The notes: generated from the letters alone by a model not told the origin. A stretch of DNA of 64,000 nucleotides from Solwaraspora sp. WMMD791 (GCF_029581195.1 NZ_CP120737.1:3201001-3265000); one strand, 5' to 3'; counted from the stretch's first letter, positions 11,426 to 21,084 are shown. Made by a program: numbers and translations.

Positions 11426-12070
11426 TCAGGACTCCGTACCGACGATGTCCGGCACCACGTCACGCAGCTTCTCGATCGGCAGCGCACCGGCCCGCACCAC
11501 CCGGGGCACGTCCCCGGTGAGGTCGACGATGGTGCTCGGCACCGGATCCGGACACGGCCCCGCCTCCAGGTAGGCCCGCACCGAGTAGCCGAGCTGGTCG
11601 CGGGCCTCCGCGGCGGTCACCGCCGGTGGCCGACCGGTCTTGTTCGCCGACGACACCGCCATCGGGCCGGTCTCCCGCAGTACCTCCAGTGCCACCGGGT
11701 GCAGTGGCATCCGGACCGCGACCGTGCCGTTGGTGTCGCCCAGGTCCCAGTTCAGGCTCGGTGCGTGCTCCACGATCATCGTCAACGCGCCCGGCCAGAA
11801 GGCGTCGGCGAGATCCCGGGCGGTCTGCGGCAGGATCAACACCAGACCGTCGAGGGTGTGCCGGGAGCCGACCAGCACCGGCGGCGGCATCTGCCGGTCC
11901 CGGCCCTTGGCGTTGAGCAACGCGGTGACCGCGTACGAAGTGAAGGCGTCGGCACCGACCCCGTACACCGTGTCGGTGGGCAACACGACCAGCTCGCCGT
12001 TCTTGACCGCCTCGATCGCCGCGGCGATGCCTTTGTCGCGGTCGGCGGCGGACCGGCAGTCATAGAGCAT
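11426..12070 (-). CDS. tsaC: L-threonylcarbamoyladenylate synthase (Sua5/YciO/YrdC family)
   Basis: A 214-aa TsaC-type enzyme. It makes threonylcarbamoyl-AMP from threonine, bicarbonate and ATP for the t6A37 modification of ANN-decoding tRNAs. Conserved features are LPTDTVYGVGADA, the KGRDR segment, PGALTMIVE and SSANKTGRPP. The ATG at 12070 is preferred over a GTG at 12091 because the protein then begins MLYDCRSA. It lies downstream of prmC and upstream of the phosphatase, an arrangement also known from Streptomyces. Confidence 0.92.
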   Translation of the reverse strand: MLYDCRSAADRDKGIAAAIEAVKNGELVVLPTDTVYGVGADAFTSYAVTALLNAKGRDRQMPPPVLVGSRHTLDGLVLILPQTARDLADAFWPGALTMIVEHAPSLNWDLGDTNGTVAVRMPLHPVALEVLRETGPMAVSSANKTGRPPAVTAAEARDQLGYSVRAYLEAGPCPDPVPSTIVDLTGDVPRVVRAGALPIEKLRDVVPDIVGTES

Positions 12071-12160
12071 CACGGTGAGCCAGTCTGCCACGTGCCCGCA
12101 GCCTGATCCGCACCGATCAGCCCGTACCCGCGGTCACCCCGGCCGACAGCGCCGGTCGCC

Positions 12161-13084
12161 TCACTCAGCGGCGGCGGTCGGCACCGCCCGGCGGGCCGTG
12201 CCGAACCGGGGTCGACCGGCCAGGTCCCGGTGTCCGGTCACGTCGGCGAACCGTCCGTCGGCGGCGAGCAGCGCGCCGACCGCCGCCGCGTGGCTGTCGT
12301 CGTGTTCGACGGCGAACAGGCCGTCGGCACACAGCAGCGTGGCGGCCAGCTCCACCACCGGACGGATCACCGCCAGCCCGTCCGGACCGCCGAAGACGGC
12401 CTCCGCCGGGTCGTGTCCGGCGACCTCCGGCGGCACCGGGGTGGCGTCCGGCACGTACGGCGGGTTGCAGACCACCACGTCCACCCGACCGGACATTTCG
12501 GCGAGCAGCCCGGGGTCGGTGACGTCACCGCCCACCACCTCGATCGGCCGGTCCCCGGCCGCTGCCCGGGTCGAGGCGTTGCGGCGTAACCAGGTCAGCG
12601 CGGCGGTGGACCGCTCCACCGCGATCACCCGCGCTCCCGGCACCTCGTGGGCCACCGCGAGCGCCACCGCGCCGCTGCCGCTGCAGAGGTCGACGATGGT
12701 CGGGGAGTCGGCGGCCCGGTCGCGCACCGCGTCGACGACCATGCCGGCGAGCACCTCGGTCTCCGGCCGGGGAACGAACACCCCGGGGCCCACCGCGAGC
12801 TCCAGATAACGAAACGGTGCCGATCCGGTGAGGTGCTGCACCGGCTCCCGGGCCGCCCGCCGGGACACCAACTCATCGAAGCGAGCCTCATCGATAGGAA
12901 TGAAGCCGCTGCTCAGCGCCAGTCGACCGCGGGTGGTTCCCAGGACTGAGGCGGCAATCAGCTCAGCGTCCACCCGGGCGGACGGCACCCCGGCGGCGGC
13001 CAGCCGGGCGGTCGCAGCGGTCAACACCGCCGAAATCGGCCGTCGATCCGGGATACCGGAGGTGTTTTCTGACAAGCGGTTCAC
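12161..13084 (-). CDS. prmC: Peptide chain release factor N5-glutamine methyltransferase
   Basis: PrmC/HemK (307 aa from the GTG at 13084) methylates the glutamine of the GGQ motif in release factors. Visible are the N-terminal helical domain, PVQHLTGSAPFRYLEL, the SAM-binding motif VDLCSGSGA (131-139) and the catalytic NPPY (207-210). The substrate gene prfA lies 1.7 kb away in the same orientation, separated by an opposing GGDEF gene. The start is uncertain because no strong SD is seen; a TTG at 13075 is an alternative. Confidence 0.9.
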   Translation of the reverse strand: MNRLSENTSGIPDRRPISAVLTAATARLAAAGVPSARVDAELIAASVLGTTRGRLALSSGFIPIDEARFDELVSRRAAREPVQHLTGSAPFRYLELAVGPGVFVPRPETEVLAGMVVDAVRDRAADSPTIVDLCSGSGAVALAVAHEVPGARVIAVERSTAALTWLRRNASTRAAAGDRPIEVVGGDVTDPGLLAEMSGRVDVVVCNPPYVPDATPVPPEVAGHDPAEAVFGGPDGLAVIRPVVELAATLLCADGLFAVEHDDSHAAAVGALLAADGRFADVTGHRDLAGRPRFGTARRAVPTAAAE

Positions 13085-13187
13085 GACATAATCATGGAGC
13101 GTCCACCCGGACGTCCGTGACAGCAGTCCACGGAACGTCCCCGGTGTGCGTCGCGCCAGGTTCCAGCGGGCCCCAGGGAGGTTGTGC

Positions 13188-14744
13188 GTGGGTTGGGTCG
13201 ACCGGCTCACCGACCAGGCCGAGGCCCTGATGCAGGCCCGGGCACTGATGGAGAGCAGCCGATCGGCTGAAGCCTGCGTCGCCTTCGAGCAGGTGATCCG
13301 CACCAGCGACGATCCGTACGTGCGGGCCGACGCCCTGGTGCAGCGCCTCTCCGCGCTGCTGAACCTGGGCCGTTCCGCCGAGTACGCGGCGGCGGTGGAC
13401 CACGCATTCGAGGCCGCCCGCGACATCGCCGAGCCCTACCTGCACGGCCACCTGCACGCCCTGGCCGCGTTGGCCGCCCACCACCAGGGGGCGTTCGACC
13501 GGTGCGTGACGCACCTGGTGCAGGCGTCCCGGGCGTTGGGCACGGTGCCGGACGTCGACCGGGAGACCGCCTGGGGCTGGCACGACCTGGCGATGGCCTA
13601 CTCCTACCTGAGCTTCCACGGGCACGCGCTGAGCGCGATCGAACGCGCCCGCCAGCTCGGCAACGCCACCGGCATCGCCGAGGAGACCTTCGCCGCGCCG
13701 GCCATCCGGCTGCGCAACGCGGTCGCTCTGGACCACCACGGCGACACGGACGGCTGCCTGCGGGTGCTCCGGGACATCGGCACCGACCTGGTCAAGTTCG
13801 TCACCACCGGACGGACCCACCTGCTGCGTCCGAGCAGCCGGGTGGCGTACGGGTACGCCCTGGCCCGGCTGGCGGCGCTCGGCGAACCGGCCCGGCTGCC
13901 CGCCGGCGCGCCCGAGGCCACCCGTCTCATGATCGACGGCGGGGACAGCGCCCGCGCCCGGGACCTGCGGCAGCTCGGCGCGGTCTGCCTGGCGATCGCC
14001 GCCGACCGGTCGGCGGAGGCGTTGACCCGGCTGGACACGGCGGTGGTATCGGCCGAGACGCTCGGTGCGGCCGAGTCCGCCCGGCTGCGCAGCGTCGCGT
14101 ACACCCGCTGCGGCGACCACGTGGCGGCACACGACGCCGACCGGTACGCATTCCGGCTGGCCAACCGTCGCAACGACCGGCTCCGCGACATGTACGTCGA
14201 CGGCATCGCCGCCCGGCTCGACCACGAGGAGATGCGGCGCACCACGGCGCAGTACACCGCGGAGGCACTCACCGATCCGCTGACCGGGCTGGCCAACCGC
14301 CGCCAACTCGACCGGTACGTGTCGGACCTGGCCGGCCGCGCCGACCGGGCGATGGTGATGATCTGCGACCTCGACGGCTTCAAGTCGGTGAACACCGTGC
14401 ACGGTCACCACTCCGGGGACCTGGTGCTGCAGCGCGTCGCCGGGGTGATCAACCGGGTGATGCGTCGGGGCGACTTCGTGGCCCGCTTCGGCGGTGACGA
14501 GTTCGTCGTCGTGCTGCCGGGCGCCGGCCGGGTCGAGGCCGCCGAGGTGGCCCGACGGATCACCGAGGCGGTGGCCGGCGAGGAGTGGGAGTCGCTGGTG
14601 CCGGGCACCCCGGTCGGGGTCAGTGTCGGTTGGGCCGAGGTCGACGGGACCGGGCCGGCGCTACGGGACGCGCTCAGCCGCGCCTTCGACGTCGCCACCC
14701 GGCAGATGCGCGCCACACGCCAGCACCCACATCCGGTCCGCTGA
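13188..14744 (+). CDS. Diguanylate cyclase with TPR-like sensor region
   Basis: A 518-aa protein. Residues 1 to about 350 form helical, TPR-like Ala-rich repeats, followed by a GGDEF domain (about 355-510). The active-site GGDEF is intact at 435-439, and the product-inhibition I-site RRGD sits at 426-429 with the canonical five-residue spacing, so an active, feedback-inhibited cyclic-di-GMP synthase is likely. GTG at 13188 is chosen for the GGGAGG six bases upstream. No transmembrane segment is seen, so it is cytoplasmic. It is inserted divergently between prmC and prfA. Confidence 0.9.
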   Translation: MGWVDRLTDQAEALMQARALMESSRSAEACVAFEQVIRTSDDPYVRADALVQRLSALLNLGRSAEYAAAVDHAFEAARDIAEPYLHGHLHALAALAAHHQGAFDRCVTHLVQASRALGTVPDVDRETAWGWHDLAMAYSYLSFHGHALSAIERARQLGNATGIAEETFAAPAIRLRNAVALDHHGDTDGCLRVLRDIGTDLVKFVTTGRTHLLRPSSRVAYGYALARLAALGEPARLPAGAPEATRLMIDGGDSARARDLRQLGAVCLAIAADRSAEALTRLDTAVVSAETLGAAESARLRSVAYTRCGDHVAAHDADRYAFRLANRRNDRLRDMYVDGIAARLDHEEMRRTTAQYTAEALTDPLTGLANRRQLDRYVSDLAGRADRAMVMICDLDGFKSVNTVHGHHSGDLVLQRVAGVINRVMRRGDFVARFGGDEFVVVLPGAGRVEAAEVARRITEAVAGEEWESLVPGTPVGVSVGWAEVDGTGPALRDALSRAFDVATRQMRATRQHPHPVR

Positions 14745-14787
14745 AGCCTGGCAGACGACGGTCCAGGTCGACGACGGGCCGGTTCAC

Positions 14788-15876
14788 TCAGCGACGGCCC
14801 AGTTCGGTGTCCCCGGCGAGCCGGGCCGCCCGGTCCGCCTCGGCGAGAGCGTCGAGCACGCCGTCGAGCTCACCGCCGAGCGCCAGGTCCAGGTTGTACG
14901 CGGTGTAGCCGATCCGGTGGTCGGTGATCCGGTTCTGCGGGAAGTTGTAGGTGCGGATCCGCTCCGAACGGTCGACGGTTCGCACCTGGGACCGGCGAGC
15001 GTCGGAGGCCACCGCATCGGCCTGTTCCTGGGCTGCGGCGAGCATCCGGGCCCGCAGGATCCGCATCGCCTGTTCCCGGTTCTGCAGCTGGCTCTTCTCG
15101 TTCTGGCAGGAGACGACGATCCCGGTCGGCAGATGGGTGATCCGGACCGCCGAATCGGTGGTGTTGACCGACTGGCCACCGGGGCCGGAGGAACGGAACA
15201 CGTCGATGCGCAGCTCGTTCGGGTCGATGGTGACGTCGACCTCCTCCGCCTCGGGGAGCACGAGAACGCCGGCCGCGCTGGTGTGGATCCGGCCCTGCGA
15301 CTCGGTGACCGGCACCCGCTGTACCCGGTGCACCCCGCCCTCCCACTTCAGGCGGGACCAGACGCCGTTGCCACCCTCCGGTACGCCGCGCGACTTCACG
15401 GCGAGGGAGACGTCCTTGACGCCGCCCAGGTCGGAGTCCTGCGAGTCGAGCACCTCGACCTGCCAGCCGCGTCGTTCGGCGTACCGCACGTACATCCGCA
15501 GCAGGTCACCGGCGAACAGCGCCGATTCCTCGCCCCCCTCGCCCGCTTTGATCTCGACGATGACGTCCTTGGCGTCGTGCGGGTCGCGGGGGATGAGCAG
15601 TTCGGCGAGGCGGGCCTCCAGGTCCGGCAGGCTGGCCGCGATCGCCTCGGCCTCGGCGGCGAAGCTCGGATCCTCACCGGCGAGTTCCCGGGCGGCGACC
15701 AGGTCGGCCCGGGCCTGGGCGAGCTCGTCGGCAGCCTTGTGCAGCGGGGCCAGCTCGGCGAAGCGACGGCCGACCCGGCGGGCGGTGACCTGGTCGGCGT
15801 GCAGCCCCGGATCCGCCAACTGCCGTTCCAGCTCGGCGTACTCGTCGAGAAGCCCGGCGAGGCGTTCGCTGCTCAT
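14788..15876 (-). CDS. prfA: Peptide chain release factor 1
   Basis: RF1 (362 aa) recognises UAA and UAG and triggers peptide release. The codon-recognition motif is PVT within [14 protein letters not shown], and the catalytic GGQ lies at residues 233-235, exactly the E. coli position. An N-terminal helical domain with the acidic segment KAGEGGEES is present. The start [10 protein letters not shown] has a nearby AGGAGT. It follows rpmE by about 100 bp, with a hairpin between, and ends convergently with the GGDEF gene. Confidence 0.98.
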   Translation of the reverse strand: MSSERLAGLLDEYAELERQLADPGLHADQVTARRVGRRFAELAPLHKAADELAQARADLVAARELAGEDPSFAAEAEAIAASLPDLEARLAELLIPRDPHDAKDVIVEIKAGEGGEESALFAGDLLRMYVRYAERRGWQVEVLDSQDSDLGGVKDVSLAVKSRGVPEGGNGVWSRLKWEGGVHRVQRVPVTESQGRIHTSAAGVLVLPEAEEVDVTIDPNELRIDVFRSSGPGGQSVNTTDSAVRITHLPTGIVVSCQNEKSQLQNREQAMRILRARMLAAAQEQADAVASDARRSQVRTVDRSERIRTYNFPQNRITDHRIGYTAYNLDLALGGELDGVLDALAEADRAARLAGDTELGRR

Positions 15877-15927
15877 ACCCGTGACTCCTTCACCCAGCGG
15901 ACACCCGAACCCCGTCTACAGACACCG

Positions 15928-15967
15928 CGACGCCCGCCCCCGTCGTGGTGACGGAGAGCGGGCGTCG
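15928..15967. terminator. Hairpin between rpmE and prfA
   Basis: A 10-bp outer stem (15928-15937 with 15958-15967) with a second small stem CCGTC/GACGG inside. It lies 10 bp downstream of the rpmE stop and 50 bp upstream of prfA, so it could attenuate read-through. Confidence 0.65.
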
Positions 15968-15976
15968 TACGGAGCG

Positions 15977-16201
15977 CTACTTGGTCTTCTTGGCCTGGAC
16001 CTTCGCGTACTTCTGCTGGAACTTGGCCACCCGGCCCGCGGTGTCGAGGACGCGCTGCTTGCCGGTGTAGAACGGGTGGCAGGCGCTGCAGGTCTCGACG
16101 TGGATCTTGCCACTGGAGGCGGTGCTGCGGGTGGTGAACGAGGCGCCGCAGGAGCAGGTGACCTCGGTGGTCACGTACTGCGGGTGGATGTCCTTCTTCA
16201 T
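15977..16201 (-). CDS. rpmE: 50S ribosomal protein L31, zinc-binding type
   Basis: Ribosomal protein L31 (74 aa). Four cysteines C16, C18, C38 and C41 (TCSCGA and ETCSACHPF) form the zinc site, so this is the C+ form used when zinc is available. The start MKKDIHPQ follows AGAGGACC. A cysteine-free paralogue is encoded at 54140-54418. Position between rho and prfA is the usual actinobacterial one. Confidence 0.97.
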   Translation of the reverse strand: MKKDIHPQYVTTEVTCSCGASFTTRSTASSGKIHVETCSACHPFYTGKQRVLDTAGRVAKFQQKYAKVQAKKTK

Positions 16202-16394
16202 GGGTGAGGTCCTCTCATCGTCGGTCGCCGGGTCGCCGTCGGCATCGCCCGCACCGGTGTGCGGATCGACTCGGGCGTGAACCGGAACCCTGGCCGTCGA
16301 CCAGTCTGCCATGTGTCACGGTGCCGGATCGCGGCGGGCGGGCACTGCCACCCACCGCGACCGGCACGACGTACCGCCAGGCCTAACGCCCGAC

Positions 16395-16422
16395 GCGCCC
16401 GGGCGATTCCCGCACCGGGCGC
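16395..16422. terminator. Hairpin downstream of rho
   Basis: An 8-bp GC stem (16395-16402 paired with 16415-16422) with a 12-nt loop, beginning 15 bp after the rho stop codon. There is no T tract. It may end or attenuate the rho transcript before rpmE. Confidence 0.5.
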
Positions 16423-16436
16423 GGTCGGTGCCGGGG

Positions 16437-18350
16437 TCACTCCCCCGGTGTCGACTTGGCGATCTGCATCAGGAACTCGATGTTGGTCCGGCTCTGCTTG
16501 AGCCGGTCCAGCAACAGGTCGAGACCGCCCTGCGAGTCCAGCGAGTGCAGCACCTTGCGGAGCTTGTGGGTAATCGCCAGCTCCTCCGGCGCGAGCAGGA
16601 TCTCCTCCTTGCGGGTGCCGGAAGGGTGGATGTCGATGGCCGGGAAGACCCGCTTGTCGGCGATCTTGCGGTCGAGTTTGAGCTCGGCGTTTCCGGTACC
16701 CTTGAACTCCTCGAAGATCACCGTGTCCATCATGGATCCGGTCTCGACGAGCGCAGTGGCCAGGATGGTCAGCGACCCGCCGTTTTCGATGTTGCGCGCC
16801 GCACCGAGGAACCGCTTCGGCGGATAGAGCGCGGTCGAGTCGATACCACCGGACATGATCCGGCCGCTGGCCGGTGCCGCCAGGTTGTACGAGCGGCCCA
16901 GCCGGGTCACCGAGTCGAGCAGCACCACGACGTCGTGCCCCAGCTCGACCAGGCGCTTGGCCCGCTCGATCGCCAGCTCGGCGACGGTGGTGTGGTCCTG
17001 CGGCGGCCGGTCGAACGTGGCCGCGATGACCTCGCCCTTCACCGACCGCTGCATGTCGGTGACCTCTTCCGGCCGTTCGTCGACCAGGACGACCATCAGG
17101 TGGCACTCGGGGTTGTTGTGGGTGATCGCGTTGGCGATCGCCTGCAACACCATCGTCTTGCCCGCCTTCGGCGGGGAGACGATCAGCGCCCGCTGCCCCT
17201 TGCCGATCGGCATCACCAGGTCGATGACGCGGGTGGTGAGGATGTGCGGCTCGGTCTCCAGCCGCAACCGGTCCTGCGGGTAGAGCGGGGTGAGCTTGTA
17301 GAACTCCGGCCGCCGCCGCGCCTCGTCCGGCTCCATCCCGTTGATCGTGTCCAGCCGTACCAGCGGGTTGTACTTGTCGCGCCGCTGCTCGCCGTCCCGG
17401 GTGGCCCGCACCGCGCCGGTTACCGCGTCGCCACGACGCAGGCCGTACTTCTTCACCTGAGACATGGACACGTAGACGTCGTTCGGCCCGGACAGGTAGC
17501 CGGTGGTGCGCACGAACGCGTAGTTGTCCAGGACGTCGAGGATGCCGGCGACCGGCACCAGGACGTCGTCCTCGGTCACCTGCGGCTCACGGCCACCACC
17601 GCTGTCGCCGCCACCGCCCTCACCGCGGTCCCCCCGCCGCCGGCGGTCGCGGAACCGGCTGCGTCGCCCGCGCCGGCCACCGCCGTCGCCGTCACCGTCG
17701 TCCTCGCTGTCCCGTGGGCCCCGGTCGTTACGGTCCCGACCTTCGTTGCGGTCGTTACGGTCCCGGCCCTCGCCCCGGTCGTTGCGCTCGTTGCGGTCAC
17801 CCCGGTCGTTGCGCTCACCGCGCTCGCCCCGGTCCCGACCGTTACGGCCGTCACCGGCCCGTTCGCCGCGGGCGTCGCCGCGCTCCCGCTCACCCGGCTC
17901 GGCCGGGGCGGTCGCGGTCGTGGTCTCCGGCTCTTCGGTCCGCGACTCCTGCGCCGCCGCCCGACTCGACCGGCCCCGACGGGTGCCCCGCTCCCGCGCC
18001 GGCGGCTCCTCGACGATCGCGAGTTGCTCGCCGCCGCCGCTGTCTCGGCGCTCCGGCTCGGCGCGCACCTCGGCGCGCACCTCGTCCCGAGGGGGTGCGG
18101 TCGCCGCGGCGACCTCGGCGCGTGGCCGCGGGGCGCCGCCACCGGCCTGGCGCTCGGAGATCGCCGCGATCAACTCGCTCTTGCGCATCCGGGCGGTACC
18201 GGAGATGCCGAGCGACGCGGCGAGGCTCTGCAACTCAGGCAGCAGCATCGCGGACAGCCCGGTGCCGGACCGCCGACGGCGGGCAGGAGCAGCGGTGGTG
18301 TCGTCAGCGACGTTGGAGACATCCGACGTCACGTCGGTGGTGTCGCTCAA
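16437..18350 (-). CDS. rho: Transcription termination factor Rho
   Basis: Rho (637 aa), the hexameric RNA helicase that ends many transcripts. A short Rho N-terminal helical domain (about 30-70) is followed by a long low-complexity insert (about 85-245) rich in Arg, Asp, Gly, Asn and Glu. Then come the RNA-binding cold-shock-like domain and the ATPase core with PPKAGKT (near residue 390), VDERPEEVTDMQR and SVTRLGRSYN. The large Arg-rich insert is typical of high-GC Gram positives. The start is a TTG at 18350 with AAGGAA upstream. A 289-bp leader separates it from thrB. Confidence 0.97.
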   Translation of the reverse strand: MSDTTDVTSDVSNVADDTTAAPARRRRSGTGLSAMLLPELQSLAASLGISGTARMRKSELIAAISERQAGGGAPRPRAEVAAATAPPRDEVRAEVRAEPERRDSGGGEQLAIVEEPPARERGTRRGRSSRAAAQESRTEEPETTTATAPAEPGERERGDARGERAGDGRNGRDRGERGERNDRGDRNERNDRGEGRDRNDRNEGRDRNDRGPRDSEDDGDGDGGGRRGRRSRFRDRRRRGDRGEGGGGDSGGGREPQVTEDDVLVPVAGILDVLDNYAFVRTTGYLSGPNDVYVSMSQVKKYGLRRGDAVTGAVRATRDGEQRRDKYNPLVRLDTINGMEPDEARRRPEFYKLTPLYPQDRLRLETEPHILTTRVIDLVMPIGKGQRALIVSPPKAGKTMVLQAIANAITHNNPECHLMVVLVDERPEEVTDMQRSVKGEVIAATFDRPPQDHTTVAELAIERAKRLVELGHDVVVLLDSVTRLGRSYNLAAPASGRIMSGGIDSTALYPPKRFLGAARNIENGGSLTILATALVETGSMMDTVIFEEFKGTGNAELKLDRKIADKRVFPAIDIHPSGTRKEEILLAPEELAITHKLRKVLHSLDSQGGLDLLLDRLKQSRTNIEFLMQIAKSTPGE

Positions 18351-18639
18351 TGGATTCCTTCCCTCGATAAGGCCGGGCTACCCGGATCGAACAGCTAGGT
18401 GGCCGGGTGGCCTCGGTGCACCCGCCTCGCATGACACGTCGCGGGAGTCTTCGCGCAGCTCGCCGAATCCGCCACACCAGCCTCGGTGAGCAGGTCTCAG
18501 CGTCTGCAGCGATCCGTGGAGACTGCGGTTTGGCGGAGGCCTAGGCAGGGGTGAGACGGGCTTACCGCCGATAGCTTCGGGGGTGCGCCGCCCCGCAGGA
18601 GATCGCGTGCTTCGCGGCTGTGCTTGGCCTAGAGCGTAA
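18351..18639 (-). promoter_or_regulatory. rho leader region
   Basis: A 289-bp intergenic region between thrB and rho. The coding frame crossing it has no recognisable protein features. Rho is commonly autoregulated by premature termination in its leader, which would fit a long untranslated region, but no specific element could be identified here. Confidence 0.3.
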
Positions 18640-19584
18640 TCAACTCTTCCGACCTGCGGCAACAGGGTCCCGCTCGGCGTGTCCTACTATAGCGCCTTCG
18701 ATCTGCGCTCCGGCAACGTCTACCAGCAACGTCTGACTCTGCCAGTCCATTCCCGGACAGAAATCACCCGGCACGTCGGTCAGCGCCAGCACACTCGGCC
18801 CCGCCCCACTGATCACCGCGGCCACCCCGACGGCGCGCAGCCGGGCAACCAGGTCGGCGCTGGCCGGCATCCCGGCCGCCCGGTACTCCTGGTGCAGCCG
18901 GTCCTCGGTGGCGGCCAGCAGCAGCGCCGGATCGGCGGTGATCGCATGCACCAGCAACGCGGACCGGCCGGCGTTGAACGCGGCGTCGGCATGCGGCACC
19001 GTCTGCGGCAACGCCGCCCGCGCCACCTCGGTCAGCCCCCGGCCGGTCGGCACGAAGACCGTCACCGTCCGGTCCGGCGCCACCGGCAACGAGACGGCGT
19101 GCGCGCCGTCCGCCGCCGTCCAGGCGATGGTGAACCCGCCCAGCAGGCAGGGTGCCACGTTGTCCGGGTGACCCTCCAGGTCGGCGGCGATCCGCAGCGC
19201 GGCGGCGGTGTCCAGGGCCTGCGCGCCGCCGACGGACAGACCACGGGCCAGCTGTACACCGGCCACGATCGCCGCCGACGACGAGCCCATCCCCCGGGCC
19301 TGTGGGATCCGGTTGACACAGCTCAGCGCCAGGCCGGGCGGGCGGGCGCCGAGGGCGTCGAAGGTGGCGTACATGGCCCGCACCACCAGATGACTGTCGT
19401 CGACCGGCAACTCGCCGGCCCCCTCGCCGGAGACCTCGACCCGGCAGCCGCCGGCGGTCACCCGGGCGGTCACCTCGTCATGGTGGGCCAACGCCAACCC
19501 GAGCGCGTCGAACCCGGGACCGAGGTTGGCGCTGGTAGCCGGGACCCGTACGGTCACCGGCCCGGGAACGAAGCTGATAGCCAT
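18640..19584 (-). CDS. thrB: Homoserine kinase
   Basis: GHMP-family kinase (314 aa) that phosphorylates homoserine in threonine synthesis. The N-terminal motif PATSANLGPGFDALGLAL and the ATP-binding loop ARGMGSSSAAIVAG (about 96-109) are present, and the C-terminal VAAVISGAGPSVLAL is the third GHMP motif. Its partner genes thrC and hom lie 6.9 kb away in the same orientation, although in Streptomyces hom-thrC-thrB are adjacent. Confidence 0.96.
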   Translation of the reverse strand: MAISFVPGPVTVRVPATSANLGPGFDALGLALAHHDEVTARVTAGGCRVEVSGEGAGELPVDDSHLVVRAMYATFDALGARPPGLALSCVNRIPQARGMGSSSAAIVAGVQLARGLSVGGAQALDTAAALRIAADLEGHPDNVAPCLLGGFTIAWTAADGAHAVSLPVAPDRTVTVFVPTGRGLTEVARAALPQTVPHADAAFNAGRSALLVHAITADPALLLAATEDRLHQEYRAAGMPASADLVARLRAVGVAAVISGAGPSVLALTDVPGDFCPGMDWQSQTLLVDVAGAQIEGAIVGHAERDPVAAGRKS

Positions 19585-19660
19585 CGCACCATGCTAGGGG
19601 CGCGCCTTGCCCGCCGGCGCTAGGGTGCGGCAGGTCAGGGCGACCAGGAAGGTGGCTGGC

Positions 19661-20035
19661 ATGGAGTTCGGCACGAGCGGCGGGATCGACCCCGGATACC
19701 TGGCGGTCCAGGTCGCGGTGCGGCTGCCGGTGATCGCGGTGCTGGTGACGGGCGTGGTGCTGCTGATGCTGCGGCGTACGGCGGTGACGGGTCGAGGCGG
19801 CGGGCTGGCGCTCAGCGGCCTGGTCGTCCTGCTGGGCGCGGTGGCGGTCGGGATCATCTGGTCGGCGTACCTGCCGGTGCTGGCCGGCAGCGGCCCACCC
19901 AGCCAAATCGGCCTGGCCTCTGCCGTGGTGGGCGGGCTGCTCACCCTGCTCGACGCCGTCGGGCTAGGGCTGCTCCTCGCCGGGCTGCTGGTGCTGGTCC
20001 GACAACTGGCCGACGCCCGGGGCAGCGCCGGCTGA
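19661..20035 (+). CDS. Small multi-pass membrane protein
   Basis: Hypothetical 124-aa protein with about three hydrophobic segments (VAVRLPVIAVLVTGVVLLML, LALSGLVVLLGAVAVGIIWS and VVGGLLTLLDAVGLGLLLAG). The ATG at 19661 follows GGAAGGTGG. No family was recognised. It is divergent from thrB, with only 76 bp between starts. Its 3' end overlaps the 3' end of the opposing ribbon-helix-helix gene by 72 bp. Confidence 0.65.
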   Translation: MEFGTSGGIDPGYLAVQVAVRLPVIAVLVTGVVLLMLRRTAVTGRGGGLALSGLVVLLGAVAVGIIWSAYLPVLAGSGPPSQIGLASAVVGGLLTLLDAVGLGLLLAGLLVLVRQLADARGSAG

Positions 20036-20194
20036 GCCCGCTGAGCCGGCGGCACGACCGGCGGAGCGCAGCGCGAGCCGCAGCGCGTACTCGATCTGGG
20101 CATTGACGCTGCGCAGGTCGTCGGCGGCCCATTTGGCCATCGCCTCGTGGACCGCCGGATCGAGCCGCAGCAGCAGCTTCTTGCGTTCGGCCAT
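19964..20194 (-). CDS. Ribbon-helix-helix (Arc/HicB-like) DNA-binding protein
   Basis: A 76-aa protein. The N-terminal 45 residues (MAERKKLLLRLDPAVHEAMA, then WAADDLRSVNAQIEYALR) match the Arc/MetJ-type ribbon-helix-helix fold found in antitoxins and small repressors. The tail is Gly/Ala/Ser-rich and probably disordered. It lies 14 bp downstream of the SPFH gene and must share its transcript, so it is a candidate autoregulator of that pair. A TTG at 20203 is an alternative start. Overlap with the opposing membrane-protein gene is restricted to the disordered tail. Confidence 0.75.
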   Translation of the reverse strand: MAERKKLLLRLDPAVHEAMAKWAADDLRSVNAQIEYALRLALRSAGRAAGSAGSAGAAPGVGQLSDQHQQPGEEQP

Positions 20195-20208
20195 CAGCCG
20201 CAACCGCC

Positions 20209-21084
20209 TCAGCTGTAGAGAGATCCCGTGTTGACCACCGGCTGCACCGACCGGTCGCCGCAGAGCACGACCAGCAGGTTGGCCACCATCTGGGCCTTGC
20301 GCTCCTCGTCGAGGTCGATGACGTGCTCGTCACGCAGGCGCTCCAGGGCGTTGGAGACCATGCCCACCGCGCCCTCGACGATGCGGAACCGGGCCGCGAC
20401 GACCGCTGCGGCCTGCTGCCGGGCGAGCATCGCGTGGGCGATCTCGGCAGCGTACGCGAGATGGGTCACCCGGGACTCCAGCACCTCGACGCCGGCCAGC
20501 TCGACCCGCTCGCGCAGCTCGGCGGTCAACTCCTCGGCGACGACGCTGCCGTCGCGCAGGCTGGCCCGGCCGCTGTCGTGCGCCTCGTACGGGTAGCTGG
20601 TGGCCAGGTGGCGTACGGCCGCCTCGGCCTGCACCGCGACGTAGGCGACGTGGTCGTCGACCGAGAAGACGGCGTTCGCCGAGTCGACGACCCGCCAGAC
20701 GACGACCGCGGCGATCTCGACCGGGTTGCCGTCGGCGTCGGCGACCTTGAGCCGGTCGGTCTCGAAGTTGCGCACCCGCAGGGTGACCCGCCGGCGCGCG
20801 GTCAACGGCCACGTCCAGTGCAGACCGGCGACCCGGATCGTGCCGAGGTAGCGGCCGAAGAACTGCACGACCTGCGCCTCGTTGGGGTTGACCACGGCGA
20901 ACCCGGTGGCGGCGACGGCGACCACGGCCGCGTACAGCGCCGCCGGCACGACGATCGCGGCCGCGTCGGCACCGGTGGCCGAGGAACCGACGGTGAGCAG
21001 CACGGGCAGCGCGACGACCACACCGAGTGCCAGCAGTACGCCGACCGCCAGAAAGCCCGACACCCTGAAGACCGACCGTTCCAT
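20209..21084 (-). CDS. SPFH/Band 7 (prohibitin-like) membrane protein
   Basis: A 291-aa protein with two N-terminal transmembrane segments and an SPFH domain. The domain starts at AATGFAVVNPNEAQVVQFFG and includes VTLRVRNFETDRLKVADADG, then an Ala/Glu-rich helical region. Such proteins form membrane scaffolds related to stomatin/flotillin. ATG at 21084 has GAGGAG upstream. The promoter region holds a perfect palindrome (21119-21128). It forms a two-gene unit with the ribbon-helix-helix protein, a pairing I recall from other actinobacteria. Confidence 0.88.
   Translation of the reverse strand: MERSVFRVSGFLAVGVLLALGVVVALPVLLTVGSSATGADAAAIVVPAALYAAVVAVAATGFAVVNPNEAQVVQFFGRYLGTIRVAGLHWTWPLTARRRVTLRVRNFETDRLKVADADGNPVEIAAVVVWRVVDSANAVFSVDDHVAYVAVQAEAAVRHLATSYPYEAHDSGRASLRDGSVVAEELTAELRERVELAGVEVLESRVTHLAYAAEIAHAMLARQQAAAVVAARFRIVEGAVGMVSNALERLRDEHVIDLDEERKAQMVANLLVVLCGDRSVQPVVNTGSLYS

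Noticed and set aside
18378-18662. 94-codon frame in the rho leader as a leader peptide gene
   Set aside because: No SD-supported start and a composition typical of non-coding GC-rich DNA; it also overlaps thrB.
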